A stretch of DNA of 42,011 nucleotides from Oscillospiraceae bacterium (lineage in GTDB: Bacteria; Bacillota; Clostridia; Oscillospirales; Oscillospiraceae): the NCBI GenBank assembly GCA_910575815.1, contig CAJTFN010000027.1, positions 1-42,011 on the forward strand, written 5' to 3'. The notes under the pieces are model-generated. The model saw nothing but the letters and a program-made list of their open reading frames with translations, made no database searches and was not told where the DNA came from. Shown in pieces: positions 14,380 to 21,868 of the stretch; position 1 is the stretch's first letter, and every line of letters begins with the position of its first letter. The translations under genes and the position numbers were made by a program.

Positions 14380-14898
14380 TCAGCCCTCCAGGGCCGCCTT
14401 CACAGAGTCGTCAACCTCGAAGGTCTCCGTCATGTTAACCGTATTGAGCCCCTGCTGGATGGCCACGAGCCGCTCACGGGAAGCGGCGCAGGCCGCGGCA
14501 GCCTCTTCGGCGCTGTAATTCCTGCAGGTGTACTCCGCCGTCTTTGCGGCCACGTTGGTGCTCCGGGTCTTTTCCAGAATCCGGGACATGGCCTCCAGCT
14601 TGTTGACATTGGCCGACAGGATGGGCAGCTCCACCAGCGCCATATCCACCGTGATGCCCAGGCCGGGCAGCTGCGTGGTGGTGTTGAACACGTTGATGGC
14701 ATGTTTCAGCGCAACGATAGCCTCGCCAATCTGGCCCAGCTTCGCCTGGGTCGTGGCGAAGTCATAATCAGGCTTGAAGGGGTCCTCCCCCTGCAGGTAG
14801 GAATAGGTATCGACCTGGGATTCCTGGTGGAGCAGGGCGCCCCTGGCCTTGGTAAGCTGTTTGACCAGCTTGTTCGCGGTATCACTGTTCAGCCGCAT
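14380..14898 (-). CDS. Helical hypothetical protein, 172 aa (weakly DIP1984-like)
   Basis: All-helical protein. The order of features (an N-terminal helical hairpin, ALKHAINVFNTTTQLPGLGITVDMAL, then LPILSANVNKLEAMSRILEK) is reminiscent of the DIP1984 family, where a N-x-T-x-x-x-x-x-x-G-x-T-x-x-x-A pattern precedes a long helix. The similarity is weak. ATG 14898 follows AAGGAGG. Two tandem promoter boxes (14929 and 14992) lie upstream, and the candidate noncoding RNA terminates just before them. Confidence 0.65.
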   Translation of the reverse strand: MRLNSDTANKLVKQLTKARGALLHQESQVDTYSYLQGEDPFKPDYDFATTQAKLGQIGEAIVALKHAINVFNTTTQLPGLGITVDMALVELPILSANVNKLEAMSRILEKTRSTNVAAKTAEYTCRNYSAEEAAAACAASRERLVAIQQGLNTVNMTETFEVDDSVKAALEG

Positions 14899-14928
14899 CT
14901 TGTGTACCTCCTTGTTTGCTTGATGGGT

Positions 14929-14938
14929 TATTATATGC
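14929..14938 (-). promoter_or_regulatory. GCATATAATA promoter box, proximal
   Basis: Minus strand GTCTGCATATAATA, 31 nt upstream of the 172-aa gene start. Confidence 0.55.
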
Positions 14939-14991
14939 AGACTGTCCGGAAGCTATTCCGGATTTCTGCGGGGAGTTTCGTTTGGTGAAAT

Positions 14992-15001
14992 TATTATATG
15001 C
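14992..15001 (-). promoter_or_regulatory. GCATATAATA promoter box, distal duplicate
   Basis: Second perfect copy 63 bp upstream of the first. The flanks (TATTCCG, TTATTATATGCAGA) are duplicated too, so this is a tandem promoter duplication. Confidence 0.5.
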
Positions 15002-15029
15002 AGAAGGCAGGGAAAACTATTCCGTATCC

Positions 15030-15548
15030 GGAGAAAACAGGACCGGCCTGCTTGAGGCCGGTCCAAAACAGGAGAACTTTTCGGTTGAGGCCCAGGAAGA
15101 GAAGCCTGGAGCCCTGCTCCGCCGGAAGGAGAAAGCCCGGCTGGAGGATTTTATTGCGGGCCGTACCGGGAGAAGAACCCCCTGGTTAGCCCCAGTTAGG
15201 AGAACTTTTCACCTCACCCAGGAAGGAGAAAGTCCCGGGTGATGGGTGGATGCCCGGGAAGAAGAACCCGGGTACCAATTTCGGGTGCCCTCCGCCGGGA
15301 GGAGAAACCCCGGCTGGAGGATTTTATCGTGGGCCGCGCCGGGAGGAGAAAGACCCAGCCAGCCCCAACTCAGGAGAACTTTTCGCCCGCCTGGGGAGGA
15401 GAATAAACCCCGGACGGAAAACCTTTTAGTGCCGGGTCCACAGAAGGAGAAAACCTGTGGTGCCCGCCTCTTGACCAACGGGGCAAGAACACCGTCCCGG
15501 AGGTCTCAGCTGGTGACGAGTCCTGAATGTCTCGTCCCTCTTGCTGTT
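15030..15548 (-). ncRNA. Candidate 0.5-kb RNA with repeated UUCUCCU-loop hairpins
   Basis: The interval lacks a credible gene. On the minus strand it begins after a consensus promoter (15555-15583) and ends at a 9-bp terminator hairpin, GGACCGGCC / GGCCGGTCC, followed by TGTTTTCT. Between them are about nine GC-clamped hairpins whose loops all contain a C/U-rich core: CCACAG-N11-CTGTGG (15438-15460), CCGGGG...CCCCAGG (about 15387-15410), GCTGGG...CCCGGC, CTCC-a-GCCGGG...CCCGGC-GGAG (15290-15319), CCCGGG-ttcttctt-CCCGGG (15253-15272), TCACCC...GGGTGA (15215-15243), ACC..GGG...CCC.GGT, CTCC-a-GCCGGG...CCGGC-GGAG (15117-15146), and CCAGG-cttctctt-CCTGG (15092-15109). Loop cores are TTTCTCCTT, TTCTCCT or TTCTTCT. 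The linker AAAAGTTCTCCT occurs three times. A 174-bp tandem duplication (15117-15290 and 15291-15464) is visible. The loops complement Shine-Dalgarno sequences. Confidence 0.6.
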
Positions 15549-15554
15549 GTACTT

Positions 15555-15583
15555 AATATAGTATATCGACTATTAAATGTCAA
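15555..15583 (-). promoter_or_regulatory. Sigma-70/A promoter of the candidate RNA
   Basis: TTGACA-N17-TATATT on the minus strand, the only full consensus housekeeping promoter noticed in the window. A start near 15548 is expected. The surrounding 15540-15660 is AT-rich, and GTACTT / AAGTAC forms an inverted repeat across the promoter. Confidence 0.7.
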
Positions 15584-15669
15584 GTACCTATTTATAAAAA
15601 ATATTCATATTGCACAAACTGTTAAAAACACATGAGTTGCACTGTGAAAAATTATAGAGTCCAGCAAAA

Positions 15670-15699
15670 AGCCGCCGGAGATGAGCGTCCCCGACGGCT
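15670..15699 (-). terminator. Terminator of the 651-aa gene
   Basis: AGCCGTCGG / CCGGCGGCT hairpin followed on the minus strand by TTTTTGC, directly after the stop codon at 15704. Confidence 0.8.
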
Positions 15700-15703
15700 G
15701 TTC

Positions 15704-17659
15704 TTATTCAAAGAGGGCGGCAATTGCGGTGGCATCCGTGATAACGGAAGGAGTTTCCTCCCCTACAAACAAAATGGACACCTTGTCGATGGTCACACTG
15801 GCGATAGAACTGTTGACCCAGGCATCCTCCCAGCGATGATTTGCTGGGGTAACATAGCCATCATCGAATGGCCCAATATCCCGGGCCAGGTAGCGGCTAT
15901 AATACTGTCCGTCTTCATTGGCTTTCTTCGTGGTCACCTGGTTCCCGCCGGAATCATACGGAATGACCTCAAAATCGACCTCCTCGATTTTCTTGCCGGA
16001 TATATTCTCCCAGTTGATACAAAGGTCCACATCATCACCCCACATGGAGTTGGTCTGGACATACGCACTTGTGATAGAGATGAGCGACGTGGGTTCGACC
16101 GTTTCACCGGGCTGCTCCGGAGCGGGGCCAGAAACTGGTACGCCCGCCTGGATGTCCCGAATCTTTGCTGAAATTTCCGGGTCACCTGGGTAGAAGCTCT
16201 GCAGGAGAATGAGTCTGGACAAAGCATCCGACTCAGGAAGAGAGGCGGCCTCCACAAAGATTATGCGTTTGTATTCCCGAGCGTGGTCAGAGAGGTTTGC
16301 CAGCATGGCGCTGTATGTGTCGGGGTCGTCCATGGAGACCTTCCTCCAGCACTCCAGCCGGCCGGAGACGCTCTTTGTATCCAGTCCGTCCCGGAATGCC
16401 TTCTTGGACTGCTCCACAGCGGCGGCCCGGGCATAGACGGCCTCGGCCTCCCCCTGAATATCGCTGATGGATGCATAGAAAAAGATGATGTTTTTCAAGT
16501 TCTCCGCTGTGCAGTCGCCGGCAACATAGGCCTGGAATTTGGCGTCCAGGTCGTCCAGCATAATTTGCTGGGCCTCCCCGTCTGTTCCATCGTCCTTACA
16601 GGCCGCATAGTGTTTTGCAACATCGGAGTAATACTGGGTGTCAATATCATTCTTGAGGCTCTCCAGAGGGGCCTTTTTATTGAAGAAGCCACCGAAAAAG
16701 AGGGCGGTGAATGCCAGGATGGCGAACCCGACAGTAACTACGGTCAGGGCAGCCTTGGGATTGAGCTTCTTCTTTTCCCGTGGCTGTTTTACTTTTTTCT
16801 CTCGGGGCGGCGCGGCCTTTCTCTCCCGTTTTGGCCGCTTCTCTTTCTTGGGCTTCTTCGACTCCTTCGCAGGTGGTTCCTTTGTTGCGAAGTCCTCCAG
16901 ACAGAAGTCCAAAGAAATAGAGTCCACGTGGAAGTCGTCCGGAAAGGTTTCCCCCAGGTGGGTCAGCCGCAAGGCCGCCTGCAGCATCTCTGCGGAAATA
17001 GTACGGGAAGTATTCCCAATCCGAATGCAGAAATCAGAGCCCCTCAGACAATCCGCTGTATGCAGCAGCTCATTGGGAAAAAGGTCCTCCGTGACATGCC
17101 CGGCGAACTCAGGAGATTCCTGGGCGGCAGTGTCCAGGATATAGAGGCCTTTAGAATCTGGGGGCTGGGCGGTCCTCAGCTTGTAGAAATCGTTCCGGCG
17201 GACCATGTTGATAAGCTGGATAATAGCCACGTAGTCCTCGTTATACATGTTCTCTGCGCCGAATACAACCCGAAAACATTCCTGGAGGAAATCCGGGAAC
17301 GGCAGGATAGCCCAGGCGAATCCGTCATTAAGCAGGAAGCCATACACTCCCCGAAGGAAAGAGGATTTGGCCAGCTGCATCAGCTCTACGCCATCAATAG
17401 CCGTGACCTGGCCCCCTCCCCGCTTCTCTACGAACGCCTGGGCGGCCTCCTCATGACTGAACACGCGGAGGAACAGCCTGGGGTCTCCATCCTGAGCCGG
17501 GGCGGATAGAGGGAGGGCCCCATCCAAAACAACGAAGGCGCCATCCTGCTGGGCAAATTCAATAAAGAGTGCCTTGTTCTTTGTAATGGCCTCCTCCGGG
17601 TTGGAGGCGGCCACCCTCTGAACATCGCTGATTTGCTGATTGAATTGTTCGAGTGTCAT
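15704..17659 (-). CDS. Bitopic membrane protein, 651 aa
   Basis: The cytosolic N-terminal part (about 1-260) has an SseB-like opening: NKALFIEFAQQDGAFVVLDG, LFLRVFSHEEAAQAFVEKRG, then IDGVELMQLA. A Lys/Arg/Pro-rich stretch (about 265-305, repeats of PKKEKRPKRERK and PREKKVK type) precedes one membrane helix (ALTVVTVGFAILAFTALFFGGFF, about 306-330). The outer half is helical (about 340-490, TPR-like), followed by a Pro/Gly linker and a beta-sandwich (about 530-640: YVQTNSMWGDDVDLCINWENIS, FEVIPYD). It follows the VirB2-like gene by 12 nt, so I infer an envelope-spanning conjugation accessory. ATG 17659 follows GGAGGGG. No catalytic motif was seen. Confidence 0.65.
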   Translation of the reverse strand: MTLEQFNQQISDVQRVAASNPEEAITKNKALFIEFAQQDGAFVVLDGALPLSAPAQDGDPRLFLRVFSHEEAAQAFVEKRGGGQVTAIDGVELMQLAKSSFLRGVYGFLLNDGFAWAILPFPDFLQECFRVVFGAENMYNEDYVAIIQLINMVRRNDFYKLRTAQPPDSKGLYILDTAAQESPEFAGHVTEDLFPNELLHTADCLRGSDFCIRIGNTSRTISAEMLQAALRLTHLGETFPDDFHVDSISLDFCLEDFATKEPPAKESKKPKKEKRPKRERKAAPPREKKVKQPREKKKLNPKAALTVVTVGFAILAFTALFFGGFFNKKAPLESLKNDIDTQYYSDVAKHYAACKDDGTDGEAQQIMLDDLDAKFQAYVAGDCTAENLKNIIFFYASISDIQGEAEAVYARAAAVEQSKKAFRDGLDTKSVSGRLECWRKVSMDDPDTYSAMLANLSDHAREYKRIIFVEAASLPESDALSRLILLQSFYPGDPEISAKIRDIQAGVPVSGPAPEQPGETVEPTSLISITSAYVQTNSMWGDDVDLCINWENISGKKIEEVDFEVIPYDSGGNQVTTKKANEDGQYYSRYLARDIGPFDDGYVTPANHRWEDAWVNSSIASVTIDKVSILFVGEETPSVITDATAIAALFE

Positions 17660-17671
17660 GTCAACCCCTCC

Positions 17672-17959
17672 TTAAATAAAGCTCAACAGGACAACAAAGA
17701 TGAATCCAATAGCCCCCAGGATGGTGAAGCAGATGCCGGAGACCAGGATGTCGTGTAGGGCCTTGCTGCGTATGCCGGGGTTGTCGGCGGACCGGGCGAG
17801 CCGGGCAACGCTGACGAAAAAGCAAACAAGGGAGGCGATGAAACAGAGGGCATAAAGGACCTCCAGAATCCATCCTGCCTGACCCAGGACGTTGCTCATG
17901 TGGCTGCCGCCGAAGATTCTTTCCAAAATATTGGCATTTGGGCTGATAGTACCATTCAT
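17672..17959 (-). CDS. Two-helix membrane protein, VirB2/Maff2-like pilin candidate, 95 aa
   Basis: Two hydrophobic helices (AGWILEVLYALCFIASLVCFF and LVSGICFTILGAIGFIFVVLL) flank ADNPGIRSKALHDI. This matches the layout of T4SS pilin-like proteins of Clostridia conjugative elements (Maff2/TrbC/VirB2), in which a DNPGxxSxxxxxI loop separates the helices. Start ATG 17959 has no adjacent ribosome binding site: AAAGGAGGG lies 73 nt upstream, separated by a foldable RNA (see 17960-18045). An internal ATG (MSNVLGQAG) also lacks one. It heads a two-gene unit with the 651-aa membrane protein. Confidence 0.65.
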   Translation of the reverse strand: MNGTISPNANILERIFGGSHMSNVLGQAGWILEVLYALCFIASLVCFFVSVARLARSADNPGIRSKALHDILVSGICFTILGAIGFIFVVLLSFI

Positions 17960-18045
17960 CTACGTATCGCTGGCGCGGATATCCCTAGCTTTAGCTATGT
18001 GATGGCCCCGTGGCCATCACGGGGAGCGCCAGCCCTCCTTTCGAT
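17960..18045 (-). ncRNA. Structured spacer between Shine-Dalgarno and start codon, copy A
   Basis: Minus strand: AATCGAAAGGAGGG, then an 8-bp closing stem GCTGGCGC (18026-18033) / GCGCCAGC (17969-17976), then 9 nt and the ATG. Inside are a perfect 9-bp hairpin GTGATGGCC / GGCCATCAC, a TAGCT / AGCTA hairpin and GGATATCC. Folding places AAAGGAGG about 9-11 nt from the ATG. Copy B at 35362-35461 keeps the same parts with different spacing. An 8-codon ORF inside (ATG 18017) offers an alternative leader-peptide reading. Confidence 0.6.
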
Positions 18046-18057
18046 TGTTAATGAAAA

Positions 18058-18087
18058 CAGGGCGCCGGGCAACAACCTGGCGCCCTG
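18058..18087 (-). terminator. Terminator of the 189-aa gene
   Basis: CAGGGCGCC / GGCGCCCTG 9-bp hairpin followed by TTTTCATT on the minus strand, immediately before the structured leader of the pilin-like gene. Confidence 0.75.
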
Positions 18088-18098
18088 TGAATTGGCGT

Positions 18099-18668
18099 TT
18101 AGATAGCGTCTGCCCAGGATTCGCGGACGCGTTCCCGGCCGAAAACGATATCGGGGTAAAGCTGCTTTAAGGTGGAATATATATCGATGGCGTACAGGAC
18201 ATCTTTCGTGGTCAGCAGGTGCATCCGGCGCAGGTGAAGCTCCAGGCGGTCACCCTCGCCATACTTACTGCGCACAGCGTCACAGACAGCAGACATAATA
18301 TCGAAGCGGTCAGTGATTTTGTATTTTTGAACCACGCTGTCAATGACAAACAGCGCGGTGTCAGTTACGTCGCTGCCACCCTGCCGGATTTGGTCGTCGG
18401 CGAACTTTGTACTTGGGTATTTGCTGCGAAGGGCTCCATACACAGCAAGAGCAGCTTTCATTTCGCTCATTTGCCCCAAGTGGAGCCGCTCAAGCTCAGC
18501 GTCAAGGGCGTCATCCTGAAAACGGTTTTCCAGGTATTCAAACACGGCGGCAGAGCTTGCCTCCAGGTTCATCATTGGCCGATGATTCAAAACCGTGTCA
18601 ATGAGGCTGATGGCCTCCGGGGAAACGCCGGGGGGAATTTGCTGCAAAATCTGCTTGGTCATACTCAT
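18099..18668 (-). CDS. Helical hypothetical protein with internal repeat, 189 aa
   Basis: Soluble all-helical protein of unknown function. Two halves align: EAISLIDTVLNHRP...LERLHLGQMSEMKAALAVYGALRSKYP and TALFVIDSVVQKYK...LRRMHLLTTKDVLYAIDIYSTLKQLYP, so it arose by internal duplication (about 75-residue repeat). ATG 18668 follows AGGAGAGG. Own promoter box at 18773 and terminator at 18058 make it monocistronic. Confidence 0.7.
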   Translation of the reverse strand: MSMTKQILQQIPPGVSPEAISLIDTVLNHRPMMNLEASSAAVFEYLENRFQDDALDAELERLHLGQMSEMKAALAVYGALRSKYPSTKFADDQIRQGGSDVTDTALFVIDSVVQKYKITDRFDIMSAVCDAVRSKYGEGDRLELHLRRMHLLTTKDVLYAIDIYSTLKQLYPDIVFGRERVRESWADAI

Positions 18669-18772
18669 CTGGTTGATACCTCTCCTTACTTAAATTTGGT
18701 TTTGTCCATACTGAGGGAGCCACCAAATTTAATTGAAAAGGTAGAATGAGTCACGGCGCCTCCGTTTGACTT

Positions 18773-18782
18773 TATTGTATGC
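18773..18782 (-). promoter_or_regulatory. GCATACAATA promoter box of the 189-aa gene
   Basis: Consensus box 105 nt upstream of the start, giving a leader of roughly 95 nt. Confidence 0.5.
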
Positions 18783-18809
18783 GCAATCGAAAAATCATAT
18801 TCCAAACTA

Positions 18810-18869
18810 TGGCGGGCCGCCCGGGGCCTCCCTCACCCACAACGCACTCTCTTCTTGCCAAATCAAAAA
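18810..18869 (+). repeat. Bipartite intergenic element, copy 5
   Basis: TGGCGGGC, 29 nt, then CTCTCTTCTTGCCAAATC. It points away from the minus-strand genes on both sides. Its right end supplies the T-run of the recG terminator. Confidence 0.55.
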
Positions 18870-18898
18870 GAACGGCGCCCTGAGACAGGGACGCCGTT
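18866..18898 (-). terminator. Terminator of the RecG-like gene
   Basis: AACGGCG / CGCCGTT with an inner CCCTG / CAGGG arm, followed on the minus strand by CTTTTTGATTT. Confidence 0.75.
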
Positions 18899-18909
18899 TG
18901 GTGGACCGC

Positions 18910-20838
18910 CTAAGCAGCCTTCTTGCTAAAATATTCCCGGATGTATGCCGCCATCTTGGGCCATTTCAGTATGGTCTCAATAATGGCCGAGTTTCCAGTT
19001 TGGTCCTCTCCCAGGATGTCCCCCGGGCCGCGGAGTTTGAGGTCCATCTCCGCGATTTTGAATCCACTTTGCAGTTCGCACATAGCATGAAGTTTGTCGG
19101 AAATCTTCTCAGAGACCAGATAACAGTAGCCCTGGTCTCCTTTTCTCCCCACACGGCCACGCAGCTGGTGCAGGGCCGACATGCCGAACCGCTCGGCATT
19201 CATGATGGCGATGGCAGTGGCGTTTGGGACGTTCACGCCTACCTCCACAATGGTTGTGGAGACGAGGATATGGATTCTCCCGGCGGCGAACTGGTCTACC
19301 GTGTGAGTAATGTCCTTCTTCTTCATGTCCCCGCTGATGCAGCCAACCACAGCGCCTGGAGCGTTCATCATGCAGTACGCCTGGATTTCGCCAAAGACTG
19401 TATTGACCGACAGAACATCCTTGAACTGCTCTGAATCGGAGTCTTCAATGAAAGGACAGACGATATAGCACTGATGACCCTTCGCCACCTCCTCCAGGAG
19501 TTTTCCGTATACCTTCTCCCGTTTGAGATACTGTTCCGTGATGATGGGCTTCCGCCCAGCGGGCATGGTCTCGATGGGGATGATTTCCAGACTTGTTCCG
19601 TAGACAGCTGATGCGTAGCTGCGGGGAATGGGCGTGGCCGTCATGCTGAGATGATGGGCGCCGATTTTATCGAACTTCTCCAAAAGCTCTTTCTGGCCGG
19701 CGCCAAAACGGTGCTCCTCATCCACGATAGTCATCCCCAAGGCCTTGAAGTCCAACTCCTTCGACAGCACGGCATGGGTTCCCACAAGGATGTGAATAAA
19801 ACCGTCCGCCAGCCCAGCGAGGACATCCCTCCGCTCTTTGGCTTTTGTTTCTCCTGTCAGAAGGGCAACTTTGATACCGAAGGGTTCCACCTTGGCAGAA
19901 ATCTCCTCGTAGTGCTGCTTGGCCAGAATCAGGGTGGGAGCCATGATGATGGACTGGTATCCATTCTCCCAGGCCAGTACAGCGGCAATCATGGCTACTG
20001 CGGTCTTGCCGCAGCCCACGTCGCCGGTGACAAGGGCGTGGAGCCCCTCCCCTGCTTTCGTCCGGGCCATAATAATATCCACTGACTTGGACTGGTCTTC
20101 CGTCAGGGGGAACGGCAGACTCTCAATAAACCGCTTGGTTTCCGTGGAGGCCGTCATGGGCATCCCCCTCGCGAACCTCCTGGAATCCTGCCGGGTGTAT
20201 AGCTCTTTGTAAAAGGAAAAAATCTGGTCGAAGACAATGCGCTTCCGAGCGGCCTTGTAGTCGTCCCCAGAGACTGGAGCATGCATCTGGCGCATGGCCT
20301 CAATGCGGTCATACAGGCCGCAGGACCGGGCAAACGCATCCTGTTCAGACCACGGAGTATTGATGGCCATGCAGGCCAAACCAGCGGAGATTTTTTCTTG
20401 CAGGTAATCGGCGGACATCCCCTTGATTTTGGAGTAGACCGGGTAAATGCGGGATAGGTTATCTCCTCCCTCCCCATGCAGCATGGGCTGCACCATCGTT
20501 GGCCATCCGCGGAAGAAGGAGACCTTTCCGCAGAATGTGAACTTGGCCCCAGGCGTCATCCGGCTGGCAAAGTAGCATCCGCCGAACCAGGTGATTTTCA
20601 TCTGCCCAGTGGCATCTCGCAGGACAACCTCTACCCGGTCATAGGCGGCACAGGAGACAATTTCACCGGACACCCGGCAAATAGCGCCATCTTCCAGGTC
20701 AATGATTTTTGTCTGCTTCAGAAAGTTGTAATATTTTCTGGGGAAGAACGAAACAAGGTCCTCCACGCAGGCAATGCCTTTGGAGTTGAATTGCGCCGCC
20801 TTCTGAGGCGAGACATCAATTCTATTGAGTGGAATCAA
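18910..20838 (-). CDS. recG: RecG-like ATP-dependent DNA helicase, 642 aa
   Basis: Superfamily 2 helicase that remodels branched DNA such as forks and Holliday junctions. An OB-fold wedge lies at about 50-150 (ICRVSGEIVSCAAYDRVEVV, MKITWFGG). Helicase motifs follow: ALVTGDVGCGKTAVAM (Walker A, about 268), a TPT..L..QH block (MAPTLILAKQHYEE), DEEHRFG (motif II, where chromosomal RecG usually has DEQHRFG), MTATPIPRS (motif III), STTIVEVGVNVPNA (motif V) and LHQLRGRVGR (motif VI). About 40 residues shorter than typical RecG (about 680). TTG 20838 is preferred, 8 nt after GGAAGG; GTG 20847 is too close to it. As an element-borne copy it may serve plasmid replication or recombination. Confidence 0.92.
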   Translation of the reverse strand: MIPLNRIDVSPQKAAQFNSKGIACVEDLVSFFPRKYYNFLKQTKIIDLEDGAICRVSGEIVSCAAYDRVEVVLRDATGQMKITWFGGCYFASRMTPGAKFTFCGKVSFFRGWPTMVQPMLHGEGGDNLSRIYPVYSKIKGMSADYLQEKISAGLACMAINTPWSEQDAFARSCGLYDRIEAMRQMHAPVSGDDYKAARKRIVFDQIFSFYKELYTRQDSRRFARGMPMTASTETKRFIESLPFPLTEDQSKSVDIIMARTKAGEGLHALVTGDVGCGKTAVAMIAAVLAWENGYQSIIMAPTLILAKQHYEEISAKVEPFGIKVALLTGETKAKERRDVLAGLADGFIHILVGTHAVLSKELDFKALGMTIVDEEHRFGAGQKELLEKFDKIGAHHLSMTATPIPRSYASAVYGTSLEIIPIETMPAGRKPIITEQYLKREKVYGKLLEEVAKGHQCYIVCPFIEDSDSEQFKDVLSVNTVFGEIQAYCMMNAPGAVVGCISGDMKKKDITHTVDQFAAGRIHILVSTTIVEVGVNVPNATAIAIMNAERFGMSALHQLRGRVGRKGDQGYCYLVSEKISDKLHAMCELQSGFKIAEMDLKLRGPGDILGEDQTGNSAIIETILKWPKMAAYIREYFSKKAA

Positions 20839-20881
20839 GTGGGTCACCTTCCTTTATTTGAAATCCGATAAGAGTTTGGGT

Positions 20882-20891
20882 TATGATATGC
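20882..20891 (-). promoter_or_regulatory. GCATATCATA promoter box of recG
   Basis: 35-45 nt upstream of the recG start. It faces the divergent box at 20995, with bipartite element copy 6 between them. Confidence 0.5.
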
Positions 20892-20911
20892 AGTTTACTG
20901 GGAACCTATGA

Positions 20912-20970
20912 TTTTGATTTGACAGCAAGAGCGTCTGTTTGTTTTTTCTTGGCTGCCCGAGGCCTGACAA
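20912..20970 (-). repeat. Bipartite intergenic element, copy 6
   Basis: Minus strand TGTCAGGC, 30 nt, CTCTTGCTGTCAAATCAAAA, upstream of the recG promoter box in the same direction. Confidence 0.6.
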
Positions 20971-20994
20971 AGATGAATTAGATTTTCCGGCTTC

Positions 20995-21004
20995 GCATAC
21001 GATG
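20995..21004 (+). promoter_or_regulatory. GCATACGATG promoter box
   Basis: 47 nt upstream of the 190-aa gene. Confidence 0.4.
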
Positions 21005-21050
21005 AAACCAACAACCATGAAGGAGTATTACGTTCGGAAGGAGATTCCAT

Positions 21051-21623
21051 ATGCAAATCAAACAAGATAGTTACCGGGAAGGTCAGGTTCGGACCATGCT
21101 TTCTCACGAGACGGACCCCAATGAGGTACACTACGCTGCCCGACTGAGTCACTGGTGGGGAGATGCCAAGCCCATCAACATCGAGGCCGATGCCCTGGCT
21201 CTTCTGGCGGATGCTTTCGCCGGAAAGTACATCGAAGTCAATCCTCCGAAGGACGACCGGCCCAGGATGCCGTATCGGGTTTGGGAATACGAGCTGTACG
21301 AGGGAAAGAAGCCGCTGTTCTTTGTCTATTTGCCCGACCTCACCAATCTGGACATCGTGAAACTGCTTGGAGAGTTCGACCTTCTCTATGGAGATACGGC
21401 GCAGGAAACGACGGAGTGGGCTCTGGAGTACCAGGTGCTGACCCGCATGCTTGTCCATGAGAAGAGTCTGCTTGTCAACCCCTCCTTCCTGGATATCTCC
21501 GAGGAGGAAGTTCTGCAGAAAATCCTGGGTTGCATGCCTGATGCGGCGAAGACCACCTACCAGGAGGCCCGCCAGTTGAGCGACGAGGAAATCCAGAAGC
21601 TGTTTACCAAGGAGGAGGCTTGA
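21051..21623 (+). CDS. Hypothetical protein, 190 aa
   Basis: Soluble acidic alpha/beta protein; no family recognised. Features: HYAARLSHWWGDAKPINIEAD, PYRVWEYELYEGKKPLFFVYLPDL, and a helical C-terminus with LSDEEIQKLFTKEE. ATG 21051 follows AAGGAGA. It starts a rightward block of genes that runs to 25.9 kb. Confidence 0.7.
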   Translation: MQIKQDSYREGQVRTMLSHETDPNEVHYAARLSHWWGDAKPINIEADALALLADAFAGKYIEVNPPKDDRPRMPYRVWEYELYEGKKPLFFVYLPDLTNLDIVKLLGEFDLLYGDTAQETTEWALEYQVLTRMLVHEKSLLVNPSFLDISEEEVLQKILGCMPDAAKTTYQEARQLSDEEIQKLFTKEEA

Positions 21624-21812
21624 ATGAAGAAGGTTTGGGCCGTTTTTGGAGGCTGCGTGATGGATGAGCATCCCAGCAGTGTAAGGGCCTTGATGCATAT
21701 GTTGAAGAGTGGCCCATCGAAGGCTGAATGCGAAAAACGCTCCCATGCCCAATTCGGGCATGGGGGCTTAATTTTAGCCGCATCACTTGGAATTTTGGCC
21801 TGCGAATGGTGA
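21624..21812 (+). CDS. Doubtful 62-aa ORF after the 190-aa gene
   Basis: ATG 21624 directly follows the previous stop (TGAATG) and could be coupled to it. However, its second half crosses the hairpin at 21742-21764, and the sequence (VWAVFGGCVMDEHPS...) has no recognisable features beyond a hydrophobic C-terminus. More likely not a real gene. Confidence 0.25.
   Translation: MKKVWAVFGGCVMDEHPSSVRALMHMLKSGPSKAECEKRSHAQFGHGGLILAASLGILACEW
21742..21764 (+). terminator. Hairpin terminator
   Basis: CCCATGCCC / GGGCATGGG hairpin followed by GGCTTAATTTTAG; a moderate terminator for the 190-aa gene. Confidence 0.5.
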
Positions 21813-21837
21813 CAAAGCAGGCCGGACATGGTATAAT
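21809..21837 (+). promoter_or_regulatory. Housekeeping-type promoter GTGACA-N17-TATAAT
   Basis: Near-consensus -35 and -10 with 17-nt spacing and TGG before TATAAT, 32 nt upstream of the 106-aa gene. It differs from the GCATAYMATA class. An inverted repeat GGCCTGC / GCAGGCC (21798-21823) overlaps the -35, a possible operator. Confidence 0.6.
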
Positions 21838-21868
21838 CATACAAAATTGGATTCCGGAGGTTTGCGCA

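Noticed and set aside
15500..15540. Hammerhead-ribozyme-like sequence (CAGCTGGTGACGAG)
   Set aside because: The GAAA core is replaced and CTGATGA reads CTGGTGA. It is only a GACGAG/CTCGTC hairpin near the start of the candidate RNA.
15246..15635. Open frames across 14.9-15.6 kb as proteins
   Set aside because: They are low-complexity readings of a GC-rich hairpin repeat, lack ribosome binding sites and contradict the promoter and terminator on the minus strand.
17960..18045. Known c-di-GMP (GEMM) or THF riboswitch
   Set aside because: The conserved cores of these classes are not present. The proximity of a PilZ gene to copy B is not evidence of ligand binding.
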